This document shows positions 8,794-17,724 of a stretch of DNA of 62,567 nt, piece by piece (the first letter of the stretch is position 1; each line of letters starts with the position of its first letter). A program made the position numbers and the translations under genes. Where the stretch lies: NCBI GenBank assembly GCA_036278735.1, contig DASUKM010000004.1, forward strand, positions 1 to 62,567, in the 5' to 3' direction. The notes beneath the pieces were generated by a model that was given only the letters and a program-made list of their open reading frames with translations, searched no databases and was not told the origin of the DNA. The DNA is from DASUKM01 sp036278735 (GTDB lineage: Bacteria; Acidobacteriota; Vicinamibacteria; Vicinamibacterales; 2-12-FULL-66-21).

Positions 8794-9663
8794 CTACGCG
8801 ATCAGCCGCTGGATCGCCGACCCGATGTCGGCCGGGCTCTGCACGACCGTGACCGCCGCCTGCTGCAGCGCGGCCATTTTCTCGGCCGCCGTGCCGCTGC
8901 CGCCGGAAACGATCGCCCCCGCGTGCCCCATCCGCCGCCCCGGCGGAGCCGTCTGGCCGGCGATGAATCCCACCACCGGCTTCTTGAAGTTCGCCCGGAT
9001 CCAGGCGGCCGCCTCCTGCTCGGCGCTCCCGCCAATCTCCCCGATCATCACCACCGCCTCGGTCTGCGGGTCGGCCGCGAAGAGCCCCAGCGCGTCGATG
9101 AAGCTCGTGCCGATCAGCGGATCGCCCCCAATCCCGATGCAGGTCGTCTGCCCCAGGCCCAGCCGTGTGAGCTGGTGAATCGCCTCGTACGTCAGCGTGC
9201 CGCTCTTCGAGACGATGCCGACGCGCCCCGGCGTGCAGATGTGGCCGGGGATGATGCCGGCCTTCGCCTGCCCCGCCGTAATCAGCCCCGGACAGTTTGG
9301 ACCGATCACCCGGGTGCGGCCGCCGCGGATGGCGGCGAACACGCGCATCATGTCGAGCGTCGGAATGCCTTCGGTGATGCAGACGACGAGCGGCAGGCCG
9401 GCGTCGGCCGCTTCGAGAATCGCGTCGGCCGCGGCGGGTGGCGGCACGAAGATGACCGACGCGTTGGCGCCGGTCGCGGCGACCGCATCGGCTACGGTGT
9501 CGAACACCGGCCATCCCTCGTGCGACGTCCCCCCCTTGCCCGGGGTCACCCCGCCCACGACCGTCGTGCCGTAGGCGGCCGCCTGCTTCGCGTGAAACGT
9601 GCCCTCGCGCCCCGTCAGCCCCTGCACGAGCAGGCGCGTGTGCTTGTCGATCAGTACGGCCAT
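8794..9663 (-). CDS. sucD: Succinyl-CoA ligase alpha subunit
   Basis: A 289-residue protein (MAVLIDKHTRLLVQGLTGRE) with the CoA-binding Rossmann domain and ligase domain. The phosphohistidine motif GHAGAIVSGG and the segment IGPNCPGLI are present. It makes succinate plus ATP or GTP from succinyl-CoA together with SucC, encoded 55 bases upstream on the same strand. The length is typical for the family. Confidence 0.97.
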   Translation of the reverse strand: MAVLIDKHTRLLVQGLTGREGTFHAKQAAAYGTTVVGGVTPGKGGTSHEGWPVFDTVADAVAATGANASVIFVPPPAAADAILEAADAGLPLVVCITEGIPTLDMMRVFAAIRGGRTRVIGPNCPGLITAGQAKAGIIPGHICTPGRVGIVSKSGTLTYEAIHQLTRLGLGQTTCIGIGGDPLIGTSFIDALGLFAADPQTEAVVMIGEIGGSAEQEAAAWIRANFKKPVVGFIAGQTAPPGRRMGHAGAIVSGGSGTAAEKMAALQQAAVTVVQSPADIGSAIQRLIA

Positions 9664-9676
9664 AGGTTCGTTCTGG

Positions 9677-9738
9677 TCAGCCCGTCAAGGGCTGGCCCAC
9701 GGGTCCTCTCTGTTCCCGTCAGCCCTCTATGGGCTGAC
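9677..9738. repeat. Two stem-loops at the sucC 3' end and the sucC-sucD junction
   Basis: The first hairpin, 9678-9694, has arms CAGCCC/GGGCTG and a five-base loop, lying between sucC and sucD. The second, 9718-9738, has perfect eight-base arms GTCAGCCC/GGGCTGAC and a five-base loop, and covers the last codons and stop of sucC. Neither is followed by a T tract on the minus strand. The same arm sequence recurs after serA, with a variant at the pepQ stop, so this is a dispersed family. Confidence 0.75.
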
Positions 9739-10894
9739 CCTGCCCCAGGGCGACCACCTTCTGCGCCGCTTCGCTCATCGTGTCGGCGGTGGTGAAGTTC
9801 AGGCCGCTCTGCTGCAGCATTTCCTTGCCCTTTTCGACGTTCGTGCCTTCCATCCTGATGACGATCGGGACGGGCACGCCGAGGTCGCGGACGGCGGAGA
9901 TGACGCCGTCGGCCAGCACGTCACACCGAAGAATGCCGCCGAAAATGTTGATGAGCACCGCCCGGACGCTCGTGTCCGACATCAGAATCCGGAACGCGTT
10001 GCGGATCTGCTCGGCGTTGGCGCCGCCGCCGACGTCGAGGAAGTTCGCCGGCTCCCCTCCCGCCAGCTTGATGATGTCCATCGTCGCCATGGCGAGGCCC
10101 GCGCCGTTGACCATGCAGCCGATGGTGCCATCGAGCTTGATGTAGTTGAGCGAGAACTTCGACGCTTCGATCTCGAGCGGATCCTCTTCCGCGAGGTCGC
10201 GCAGCGCCTTGATGTCGGGATGCCGGTAGAGGGCGTTGTCGTCGAAGTTCATCTTCGCGTCGAGGGCGAGCAGGCTGCCGTCGGCGGTCACGATGAGCGG
10301 ATTGATTTCGACGAGCGAGGCATCGGTGGCCATGAACGCGGTGTATACCGCGCGCATGAACTGCCCCGCCTGGCCGACCTGCGCGCCGCGCAGCCCGAGG
10401 GCAAAGGCGAGCGCGCGCGTCTGATAGGCGCTGAGGCCGATGCCGGGATGGACGAATGCCTTGAAAATCCGGTCGGGGGTTTCGGCGGCGACCTTCTCGA
10501 TTTCGACGCCCCCCTCGGGGCTGACCATCAGGACCGGCCGCTCGGTCGAGCGATCGATGACGAGCCCGAGGTACAGCTCGCGTGCAATCTGCACCCCCTG
10601 CTCGACGAGCACGCGCTGCACGCGCTGCCCCTGCGGGCCGGTCTGGTGCGTCACGAGCGTCATTCCGATCATCGCGCGCGCGGTCCGCTCGGCCTCCTCG
10701 GGGCTCTTGACGACCTTGACGCCGCCCCCCTTGCCGCGGCCGCCGGCGTGAATCTGCGCTTTGACGACGACGGGGGCGCCCAGCCGCCGCGCCACCGCCG
10801 CGGCGGCCGCCGGATCGACGACGACCTCGCCCTGCGGCACCGGCACGCCGTACTGCGCGAGGATGGCTTTGGCCTGGAATTCGTGGATTTTCAT
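9719..10894 (-). CDS. sucC: Succinyl-CoA ligase (ADP/GDP-forming) beta subunit
   Basis: The 391-residue product starts at the ATG at 10894 (MKIHEFQAKAILAQYGVPVP), the invariant SucC N terminus; an open upstream extension is arginine-rich and unrelated. The ATP-grasp motif VVKAQIHAGGRGKGGGVK and the C-terminal segment INIFGGILRCDVLADGV are present. It catalyses the substrate-level phosphorylation step with SucD. The last codons lie within a perfect stem-loop (9718-9738). Confidence 0.97.
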   Translation of the reverse strand: MKIHEFQAKAILAQYGVPVPQGEVVVDPAAAAAVARRLGAPVVVKAQIHAGGRGKGGGVKVVKSPEEAERTARAMIGMTLVTHQTGPQGQRVQRVLVEQGVQIARELYLGLVIDRSTERPVLMVSPEGGVEIEKVAAETPDRIFKAFVHPGIGLSAYQTRALAFALGLRGAQVGQAGQFMRAVYTAFMATDASLVEINPLIVTADGSLLALDAKMNFDDNALYRHPDIKALRDLAEEDPLEIEASKFSLNYIKLDGTIGCMVNGAGLAMATMDIIKLAGGEPANFLDVGGGANAEQIRNAFRILMSDTSVRAVLINIFGGILRCDVLADGVISAVRDLGVPVPIVIRMEGTNVEKGKEMLQQSGLNFTTADTMSEAAQKVVALGQGQPIEG

Positions 10895-11027
10895 CGTGTG
10901 GCAGCACCGGCGCGGCCGGCGGCGACGGCGTGCGCGGCGTGCGCGCGACCGTCCGTTCATCATGTGCCGGGGATGCCGCGGCGATCAAGGGGCTTCGCGC
11001 GGACGCGTGACGCCGCGGCGCGGCAGG

Positions 11028-11057
11028 TTGCGTGTTTCCGAACGCCGCAAGTACAAT
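11028..11057 (+). promoter_or_regulatory. Sigma-70 type promoter of sdhCAB
   Basis: TTGCGT at 11028-11033, an 18-base spacer, then TACAAT at 11052-11057, about 22 bases before the sdhC ATG, with a GGAG ribosome-binding site between. It lies in the divergent sucC/sdhC gap. Confidence 0.6.
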
Positions 11058-11078
11058 TCACCGGATCGGAGCCGTCGC

Positions 11079-11744
11079 ATGTCCACTTTTCGTCGTGTGT
11101 TCTCTTCGTCGGTCGGCACCAAGCTGCTGATCGGGGTCACCGGACTGCTCCTGTTCGTGTACGTGCTGCTTCATCTCGCCGGCAACCTCCTCGTCTTCGC
11201 CGGTCCGGACACCTTCAACGCCTACTCGCACCGCCTCATCTCGAATCCGCTGATTGTCCCGGTCGAAATCGGCCTCGCGCTCATTTTCCTGATTCACATC
11301 TACAAGACCGTGCGGATGTGGTTCCACAACCAGGGGGCGCGTCCGGTCCGGTACGACAAGAAGAAATGGGTCGGGCACACGGGCCGCAAGAGTGTCGGCT
11401 CGACGACGATGATCTACACGGGGCTGATTACGCTCCTGTTCGTCCTGGTCCACCTGAAGCAGTTCAAGTTCGGCACCTGGTACGTGATCGGCAGCCCGCC
11501 GATCCGCGATCTCTATCGCACCGAGTTCGAAGTGTTCGCCTCGCCGGTGTGGGTCGTCGTCTACGTCGTCTGCGTCCTGCTCGTCGCGCTGCACCTGCGG
11601 CACGGCATTTCGAGCGCGTTCCAGTCGCTCGGGGCGAGCCATCCGCGGTACACGAGGAGCATCGTCCTGTGGGGAACGATCGTGGCGGTGCTGATCGGGG
11701 TCGGCTTCGCCATCATCCCCATCTGGGTACATTTCGCGAGATAG
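11079..11744 (+). CDS. sdhC: Succinate dehydrogenase cytochrome b subunit
   Basis: A 221-residue integral membrane protein from the ATG at 11079 (MSTFRRVFSSSVGTKLLIG), preceded by GGAG. Five hydrophobic helices are seen (for example LLIGVTGLLLFVYVLLHLAG and IYTGLITLLFVLVHL), with conserved histidines suited to di-heme ligation, as in the fused cytochrome b558 type. It anchors SdhA and SdhB and passes electrons to or from quinone. A three-gene sdhCAB set with one large cytochrome b and no SdhD is typical of this class. SdhA follows after four bases. Confidence 0.92.
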   Translation: MSTFRRVFSSSVGTKLLIGVTGLLLFVYVLLHLAGNLLVFAGPDTFNAYSHRLISNPLIVPVEIGLALIFLIHIYKTVRMWFHNQGARPVRYDKKKWVGHTGRKSVGSTTMIYTGLITLLFVLVHLKQFKFGTWYVIGSPPIRDLYRTEFEVFASPVWVVVYVVCVLLVALHLRHGISSAFQSLGASHPRYTRSIVLWGTIVAVLIGVGFAIIPIWVHFAR

Positions 11745-11748
11745 CCAT

Positions 11749-13662
11749 ATGACCCTCGATTCCAGGCTGCCCGGCGGTCCGCTCGCGGAGAAGTGGGACC
11801 GCTACAAGTTCGACGCGAAGCTCGTGAATCCGGCCAACCGGCGGAAGCACACGGTGATCATCGTGGGCACCGGCCTCGCCGGCGCGTCGGCCGCCTCCTC
11901 GCTCGGCGAGCTGGGCTATCACGTCAAGAGCTTCTGCATTCACGACAGCCCGCGCCGCGCCCACAGCATTGCGGCGCAGGGGGGGATCAACGCCGCCAAG
12001 AATTACCAGAACGACGGCGACAGCGTGTACCGCCTCTTCTACGACACGATCAAGGGAGGCGACTACCGGTCGCGCGAGGCGAACACGTACCGGCTCGCGC
12101 AGTGCAGCGTCAACATCATCGATCAGTGCGTCGCGCAGGGGGTGCCGTTCGCCCGCGAATACGGCGGCCTGCTCGACAACCGGTCCTTCGGCGGCGCGCT
12201 GGTCTCGCGCACCTTCTACGCGCGCGGCCAGACCGGCCAGCAGCTGCTGCTCGGCGCGTACCAGTCGATGATGCGCCAGGTCGAGCGCGGCACCGTGACC
12301 CCCTTCACGCAGCGCGAGATGCTCGACGTCGTCGTCGTCAACGGCCAGGCGCGCGGGATCATCTGCCGCAACCTGCTCACGGGGGAGCTCGAGCGGCACG
12401 CCGGCGATGCCGTGCTGCTGTGCACCGGCGGCTACGGCACGGCCTATTACCTGTCGACCAACGCCGTGAACTCGAACGTCACCGCCGCGTGGCGCGCGCA
12501 CAAGCGGGGGGCGTTTTTCGCCAACCCGTGCTACACCCAGATTCACCCGACGTGCATTCCCGTCTCCGGGCACCATCAGTCGAAGCTGACGCTGATGTCG
12601 GAGAGCCTCCGCAACGACGGCCGCGTCTGGGTCCCGAAGAGCCCCGGCGACAAGCGGCCGCCGAAGCAGATTCCGGACGCGGAGCGCGACTATTACCTGG
12701 AGCGCAAGTACCCGAGCTTCGGCAACCTGGTGCCGCGCGACGTCGCGTCGCGCAGCGCCAAGTTCGTCTGCGACGAAGGACGCGGCGTCGGCGAGAGCGG
12801 CCTCGCCGTGTACCTCGATTTCAGCGACGCCATCAACCGGCTCGGCCGCGACGTGATCCGGATGCGCTACGGGAATCTCTTCGACATGTACCGGAAGATC
12901 ACCGACGAGGACCCCTACGAGGTTCCGATGCGGATCTTCCCCGCGACCCACTACACGATGGGTGGGCTCTGGGTCGACTACAACCTGATGAGCAACCTGC
13001 CCGGGCTCCACGTGCTCGGCGAGGCGAACTTCTCGGACCATGGCGCGAACCGCCTCGGGGCCAGCGCCCTGATGCAGGGGCTCTGCGACGGGTACTTCGT
13101 GATCCCGTACACGCTCGCCAACTACCTCGCCGGCACGGCGCTGCCGCGTGTCTCGACCGACCACGACGCATTCGGCGAAGCGCAAGACGCGGTGCAGGCG
13201 CGCATCGACACGCTGCTCGCCGTCAAGGGCACCGAGACGCCCCGTCAGCTCCACCGCCGGCTGGGCCAGCTGCTGTGGGACGACGTCGGCATGTCGCGGA
13301 ACGACGCCGGCCTCCGCCAGGCGCTCGCCGAGATTCCGAAGCTGCGCGACGAGTTCTGGCAGAACGTGTCGGTGCCGGGCCCTCAGAACAACCTGAACAA
13401 GAACCTCGAATACGCCGGGCGCGTCGCCGATTACCTGGAGTTCGCCGAGGTCCTCACGCTCGACGCGCTGCAGCGCACCGAATCGTGCGGCGGCCACTTC
13501 CGCGAGGAGAGCCAGACCGCCGAGGGGGAAGCGCTGCGCGACGACGAGCACTTCTCGTACGTGGCCGCCTGGGAGTTCAAAGGGGTGGGCCGGTCCCCCG
13601 AACTGCACAAGGAACCGCTCGACTTCGAATACGTCCACCCGACGCAGCGGAGCTACAAGTAA
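11749..13662 (+). CDS. sdhA: Succinate dehydrogenase/fumarate reductase flavoprotein subunit
   Basis: A 637-residue protein with the FAD Rossmann motif VIIVGTGLAGASAASSLGE, the covalent-FAD histidine region RRAHSIAAQGGINAAKNYQ, and substrate-site segments IHPTCIP, THYTMGGLWVDY and GEANFSDHGANRLGASAL. It oxidises succinate to fumarate, or the reverse, at the membrane. Length and motifs fit the Bacillus/Bacteroidetes-type flavoprotein that pairs with a large cytochrome b. It is tightly packed after sdhC. Confidence 0.96.
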   Translation: MTLDSRLPGGPLAEKWDRYKFDAKLVNPANRRKHTVIIVGTGLAGASAASSLGELGYHVKSFCIHDSPRRAHSIAAQGGINAAKNYQNDGDSVYRLFYDTIKGGDYRSREANTYRLAQCSVNIIDQCVAQGVPFAREYGGLLDNRSFGGALVSRTFYARGQTGQQLLLGAYQSMMRQVERGTVTPFTQREMLDVVVVNGQARGIICRNLLTGELERHAGDAVLLCTGGYGTAYYLSTNAVNSNVTAAWRAHKRGAFFANPCYTQIHPTCIPVSGHHQSKLTLMSESLRNDGRVWVPKSPGDKRPPKQIPDAERDYYLERKYPSFGNLVPRDVASRSAKFVCDEGRGVGESGLAVYLDFSDAINRLGRDVIRMRYGNLFDMYRKITDEDPYEVPMRIFPATHYTMGGLWVDYNLMSNLPGLHVLGEANFSDHGANRLGASALMQGLCDGYFVIPYTLANYLAGTALPRVSTDHDAFGEAQDAVQARIDTLLAVKGTETPRQLHRRLGQLLWDDVGMSRNDAGLRQALAEIPKLRDEFWQNVSVPGPQNNLNKNLEYAGRVADYLEFAEVLTLDALQRTESCGGHFREESQTAEGEALRDDEHFSYVAAWEFKGVGRSPELHKEPLDFEYVHPTQRSYK

Positions 13663-13708
13663 CAGTTGCCAGTTACCAGTTGCCAGTTACCAGTTGCCAG
13701 TTGCCAGT
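13663..13708 (+). repeat. CAGTTRC heptamer array in the sdhA-sdhB gap
   Basis: Six tandem seven-base units alternating CAGTTGC and CAGTTAC, plus a partial CAGT, fill exactly the space between the sdhA stop and the sdhB start codon. No Shine-Dalgarno sequence is present, so the array is the entire upstream leader of sdhB within the operon. A related low-complexity tract lies before tsf. Confidence 0.9.
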
Positions 13709-14458
13709 ATGCGCATTCATTTGAAAGTGTGGCGACAGGCGGGACCCGACTCGGCGGGAAAATTCGTCGACTACACGGCCGACGACGTGCTGCCGGACAT
13801 GTCCTTCCTCGAAATGCTCGACGTCGTCAACGAGGGGCTGATCGCGAAGCGGCAGGATCCGATCGCGTTCGATTCCGACTGCCGGGAAGGGATCTGCGGC
13901 ACGTGCGGATTCCTCGTCAACGGCGTGCCCCACGGGCCGCAGCGGGGTTCGACGATCTGCCAGCTCCACATGCGCGCGTACAAGGACGGCGACACCGTCG
14001 TGCTCGAACCCTGGCGCGCGCGCGCCTTCCCGCTCATCAAGGACCTCGTCGTCGATCGCAGCGCGTTCGACCGGATCATCCAGGCGGGGGGCTACACGTC
14101 GGTGAACGTCGGCGGCGCGCAGGACGCCAACAGCATCCTGATCGGCAAACCGACCGTCGAGCATGCGATGGACTCGGCCGCCTGCATCGGCTGCGGCGCG
14201 TGCGTCGCGGTCTGCAAGAACGCCTCGGCCGTCCTCTTCACGTCCGCGAAGATTACCCACCTGTCGCTGTTGCCCCAGGGGCAGATCGAACGCGCGGCGC
14301 GCGTGGTCGCGATGGTCGACCGGCACGACGAGGAGGGCTTCGGGAGCTGCTCGAACGAGGGGGAATGCGAGGCGGTCTGCCCCAAGGAGATTCCCATCAC
14401 GAACATCGCCCGGATGTACCGCGAGTACTTCCGGGCGACGTTCGCGAAAGGACGCTGA
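13709..14458 (+). CDS. sdhB: Succinate dehydrogenase iron-sulfur subunit
   Basis: A 249-residue protein; MRIHLKVWRQ at 13709 is the natural N terminus, while the frame five codons upstream is encoded by the heptamer array. The plant-type 2Fe-2S motif CREGICGTCGF and the bacterial ferredoxin clusters CIGCGACVAVCKN and CSNEGECEAVCPKEIPI are complete. It passes electrons from SdhA to the cytochrome b. It lacks a recognisable ribosome-binding site, so translation may depend on coupling to sdhA. Confidence 0.95.
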   Translation: MRIHLKVWRQAGPDSAGKFVDYTADDVLPDMSFLEMLDVVNEGLIAKRQDPIAFDSDCREGICGTCGFLVNGVPHGPQRGSTICQLHMRAYKDGDTVVLEPWRARAFPLIKDLVVDRSAFDRIIQAGGYTSVNVGGAQDANSILIGKPTVEHAMDSAACIGCGACVAVCKNASAVLFTSAKITHLSLLPQGQIERAARVVAMVDRHDEEGFGSCSNEGECEAVCPKEIPITNIARMYREYFRATFAKGR

Positions 14459-14464
14459 CCGGGG

Positions 14465-16513
14465 TCAGCGCGTGAAGGAGACGGGCGCGCTGCGGCCGAT
14501 GCCGCCGGTGCCCACGGCGCTGACGGTGGCGATGTACGTGCCCGGCGCCAGCGCGCTGAAGAACGACGACTCGGTGACCGTAATGGTGCCGGTCGAATCG
14601 GCCGCCGGCTTGCCCAGGCTGACCGACGCCACCGCTGTGGCGGTGCTCGGGTCCGCGCCGCTCGCGAACACGTCCAACCGATAGCTCGTCACCAGCTTCG
14701 CATCGTCGGGCGACTTGGTGAACGACACGGCCGTCGGGGGCGGCGGGAGGCCGGACTTCACCGCGACGCTCAGCGTGGCCGTGGCGCTTGCCCCGTTGGC
14801 GTCGTACGCGATGGCCTTGATCTGATACGTGCCCACCGTCGACGTCGACCACGTCGTGCTGTAGCCGACCGTCGTATCGCTCTTGATCCGCGTCGATCCG
14901 ACGTAGAAGTCCACACGCGCGATGCTGCCACCCGTTTCGGCGGCCGTGGCCTTGATTGGGATGCTCGCGCCGGGCGCGTAGGTGGCGCCGTTGGCCGGCG
15001 AGGTCAACGCCACGGTCGGCGTGTTGCTGCTCGCCCCGACCGTCACGCTCACCGTCGAGGTCGCGGTCGAGCCGTCGTTGTCGAAGGCAATCGCCTTGAT
15101 CTGATAGGTGCCGGCCGTCGACGTGGACCACGTCGTGCTGTAGCCGAGCGTCGTATCCCTCTTGATCCGCGTCGATCCGACGTACAGGTCCACGTGCGCG
15201 ATGGTGCCGTCGCTGTCGGACGCGGTCGCCTTGATCCGAATGCTCGCGCCGGGCGCGTACGTCGCGCCGTCCGCCGGGGAGGTCAGCGTCACGCTGGGCG
15301 GCCGGTTCTGCGTGGTGCTCGCCTGCGTCATCGCGTAGCTGTCGACCACCGCCCTCGTCGAGGCGTCGGAGTGGCTCGTGACGGCGATCCCGACGTAGAC
15401 CGTGTCGGCCATGCTGATCGCGTCGGTACCCATCGACGTCCAGTTCTTGCCGTCGGCCGAGCGGAAGGCCTGGAGCTGCGCGCCGCTGCGCACGAGGCGC
15501 ACCCACCCGGGCGCGCCGCCGTCCCCCCCGTCCGTGCTCTCGGACGTCCCATTCGTGTCGACGCGGCGCTGAAACGCGTAGCCCCTCCCGGCCGAGACCA
15601 GGGCGAAGGCGTGGCGGGAGCCCGCGGACAGCGATTCGCGAATCATCACCCCGGCCTTCGACCACCGATCCGCGGCGCTCACCGAGGCGACGCGCGCGAC
15701 GACGTCGAGATCGCCGCTCACCTTCTGGTACACGTAGTGGAATTGATCGGCCGTGCCCCAGATGTCGTCTCCCTGCGCGGTAATCGAGAAGGTGCCCTGC
15801 GAGTACCCGGCGGCGCCGGCAACGGCCGGCGACCCGATATCCGCCTGCTGCATGCCCGAGGGCAGCGAGAGCGGCGTGACCTGGACGTGCGAGAGCTCAG
15901 CCGTCGTCACGGCCGAGTCGTTGTGGCTCGTGACCGCGAGGCCGACGTAGACCGTGCTGCCGAGGGCGATGGTGTCGCGATCGATTTGCTGCCAGCTCGT
16001 GCCGTCGGTCGACGTGTAGGCCGTCACGGTGGTGCCGCTGCGCACCAGCCGGACCCACCCCGGCGGCCGCGTCAGCGGGCCCGCGGTGTTGGTGCTGATG
16101 TCGCCGGTCGCGGTGCGCCGCTGGAACGCGGTGCCTCTGGCCGCCGAGACGAGCGCAAACCCCTGCGCCGCGCTGGCCGTCAGGGCACTCCGGATCATGA
16201 CGCCGGCCTTCGACCAGTTGCTCACATCGGCCACGCTGTCGACCCGCGCGACCACGTCGACGTCACCGGACACCTTCTGGTACACGAACGTGAAGTGATC
16301 GGCGGTGCCCCAGATGTCGGAGCCCGAGGCCATCACGGTGAAGGTGGACGACCCGTACGTCGCGCTCCCCGCAACGGCGGGCGACCCGATGTCGGCGACG
16401 GTCCAGGGACTCGGAACATTCGACTGCGCGTGCGCCGCGCCGGCGATGGTGCACACGAACAAAGCGGACAGCACCGACACCTGCGCCCGGCGCCAGGATG
16501 GGCGAACATGCAT
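14465..16513 (-). CDS. Secreted multidomain protein with lectin-like and Ig-like repeats
   Basis: A 682-residue protein with a signal peptide ending near AGAAHAQS. Residues about 30-200 and 220-385 are two copies of a concanavalin-like module (DIGSPAVAG, DIWGTADHF, YQKVSGDVDVVARV, WSKAGVMIR, GWVRLVRSGT). Two bacterial Ig repeats follow near 400-590 (TLTSPADGATYAPGASI and YSTTWSTSTAGTYQIKAIA), then a fibronectin-III-like C terminus. No catalytic residues are recognised; adhesion or carbohydrate binding outside the cell is inferred. An AGGAGA ribosome-binding site precedes the start. It is transcribed convergently with sdhB. Confidence 0.85.
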   Translation of the reverse strand: MHVRPSWRRAQVSVLSALFVCTIAGAAHAQSNVPSPWTVADIGSPAVAGSATYGSSTFTVMASGSDIWGTADHFTFVYQKVSGDVDVVARVDSVADVSNWSKAGVMIRSALTASAAQGFALVSAARGTAFQRRTATGDISTNTAGPLTRPPGWVRLVRSGTTVTAYTSTDGTSWQQIDRDTIALGSTVYVGLAVTSHNDSAVTTAELSHVQVTPLSLPSGMQQADIGSPAVAGAAGYSQGTFSITAQGDDIWGTADQFHYVYQKVSGDLDVVARVASVSAADRWSKAGVMIRESLSAGSRHAFALVSAGRGYAFQRRVDTNGTSESTDGGDGGAPGWVRLVRSGAQLQAFRSADGKNWTSMGTDAISMADTVYVGIAVTSHSDASTRAVVDSYAMTQASTTQNRPPSVTLTSPADGATYAPGASIRIKATASDSDGTIAHVDLYVGSTRIKRDTTLGYSTTWSTSTAGTYQIKAIAFDNDGSTATSTVSVTVGASSNTPTVALTSPANGATYAPGASIPIKATAAETGGSIARVDFYVGSTRIKSDTTVGYSTTWSTSTVGTYQIKAIAYDANGASATATLSVAVKSGLPPPPTAVSFTKSPDDAKLVTSYRLDVFASGADPSTATAVASVSLGKPAADSTGTITVTESSFFSALAPGTYIATVSAVGTGGIGRSAPVSFTR

Positions 16514-16545
16514 GCGTCTTTTTCTCCTGCGTGTCTGTCGAGGGA

Positions 16546-16569
16546 CGCGATCGAATCGACTCGATCGCG
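16546..16569. repeat. Perfect 9-bp inverted repeat in the leader of the secreted Ig protein
   Basis: Arms CGCGATCGA and TCGATCGCG flank a six-base centre, 33 bases upstream of the start codon of the minus-strand secreted protein gene. It could be an operator or an RNA hairpin. The rest of the 251-base gap to mdh holds GGGAGA-rich sequence and no riboswitch that I recognise. Confidence 0.6.
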
Positions 16570-16764
16570 CGCCGTCGGTTTCAGCAAGGACGCTGCCGGA
16601 ATCGTCGGACGTGGCGCGCCGCGGGAGAAACGCAGAGAGGCGGATTTGCGGGAGAAACAGCCGTCCCGCGCGGGAGAGCGCCGCGCGGGATCAGCGTCGA
16701 CACAGGCGGGATCGTGTAATCGTGTAAATCCGACTTCCGAAGGACCTGATACTGTCGAGGTGTA

Positions 16765-17709
16765 TCAGACCTTGATCACGTCGACGAGTTCCTTGACGGC
16801 GGCCGCCGATTTCTCGAGCGCCGCACGTTCGTCCGCGGTCAGTGCGATCTCGATGATCCGCTCGACGCCGCGCGCACCGAGCACCACGGGCACGCCGACG
16901 AACAGATCGCGGATGCCGTACTCTCCCTGCAGGAAAACGGAGCAGGGCAGGATCTTCTTCTTGTCCTTCAAGATCGTCTCGACCATCTCCGCCGCGGCCG
17001 ATCCCGGCGCGTACCAAGCGCTCGTGCCCACCAGCTTCGTGATCTCGGCGCCGCCCGAGGCCGTACGCTTGCTGATCGCCTCGATCGCCGCCGCGCTGAC
17101 GCCCGGGAAGTCCGGCAGCGGGATCCCCGCGATCGTCGAGTAGCGCGCCAGCGGCACCATGGTGTCGCCGTGCCCGCCGAGCACGAACGCGTGGATGCTT
17201 TCCACCGACACGCCGGTTTCCATCGCGATGAACGTCCGCATGCGCGCCGAATCCAGCACGCCGGCCATCCCGATCACGCGCTCGCGCGGAAAGCCGCTCA
17301 GCCGGTACACCGCCTGGCACATCGCGTCGAGCGGATTGGCGACCGGGACGATGATCGTCTTCGGCGAATACTTGACGACCTGCTCGGTCACCGACTGCAT
17401 GATCTTGAAGTTCACGTTGAGCAGATCGTCGCGGCTCATCCCCGGCTTGCGCGGCACGCCCGACGTGATCACGACGACGTCCGAGCCGGCCGTCTGGCGC
17501 CATCCGTCCTCGGTCGCCCCGCAGCCGACCACGCGCGCGTCCGACTGCTCCACCGGGCACGCCTCGAGCATGTCGAGCGCCAGACCCGCCGCCTTCTGCT
17601 CCGCCAGATCGACGATGACGACGTCGGCGAGTTCCTTGTTCGCGATCGCCCGCGCGACCGTCGCGCCGACGTTGCCGGCGCCTCCCACGACTGTGACTTT
17701 GCGATTCAT
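16765..17709 (-). CDS. mdh: Malate dehydrogenase (LDH-like type)
   Basis: A 314-residue protein with the NAD-binding motif VVGGAGNVGATVA and catalytic HGDTMVPLARYS. The substrate loop reads GVPRKPGMSRDDLL: an arginine where lactate dehydrogenases carry glutamine, which supports malate as substrate. It interconverts malate and oxaloacetate. A GGGAG ribosome-binding site lies before the ATG. It follows icd by 15 bases on the same strand, so the two TCA enzymes are probably co-transcribed. Confidence 0.95.
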   Translation of the reverse strand: MNRKVTVVGGAGNVGATVARAIANKELADVVIVDLAEQKAAGLALDMLEACPVEQSDARVVGCGATEDGWRQTAGSDVVVITSGVPRKPGMSRDDLLNVNFKIMQSVTEQVVKYSPKTIIVPVANPLDAMCQAVYRLSGFPRERVIGMAGVLDSARMRTFIAMETGVSVESIHAFVLGGHGDTMVPLARYSTIAGIPLPDFPGVSAAAIEAISKRTASGGAEITKLVGTSAWYAPGSAAAEMVETILKDKKKILPCSVFLQGEYGIRDLFVGVPVVLGARGVERIIEIALTADERAALEKSAAAVKELVDVIKV

Positions 17710-17724
17710 CGGCTATGACTCCCG

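Noticed and set aside
16514..16764. Cyclic-di-GMP or other riboswitch before the secreted Ig protein
   Set aside because: Neither the conserved core of GEMM-type riboswitches nor any other class that I know is present; only a palindrome and GGGAGA-rich sequence are seen.
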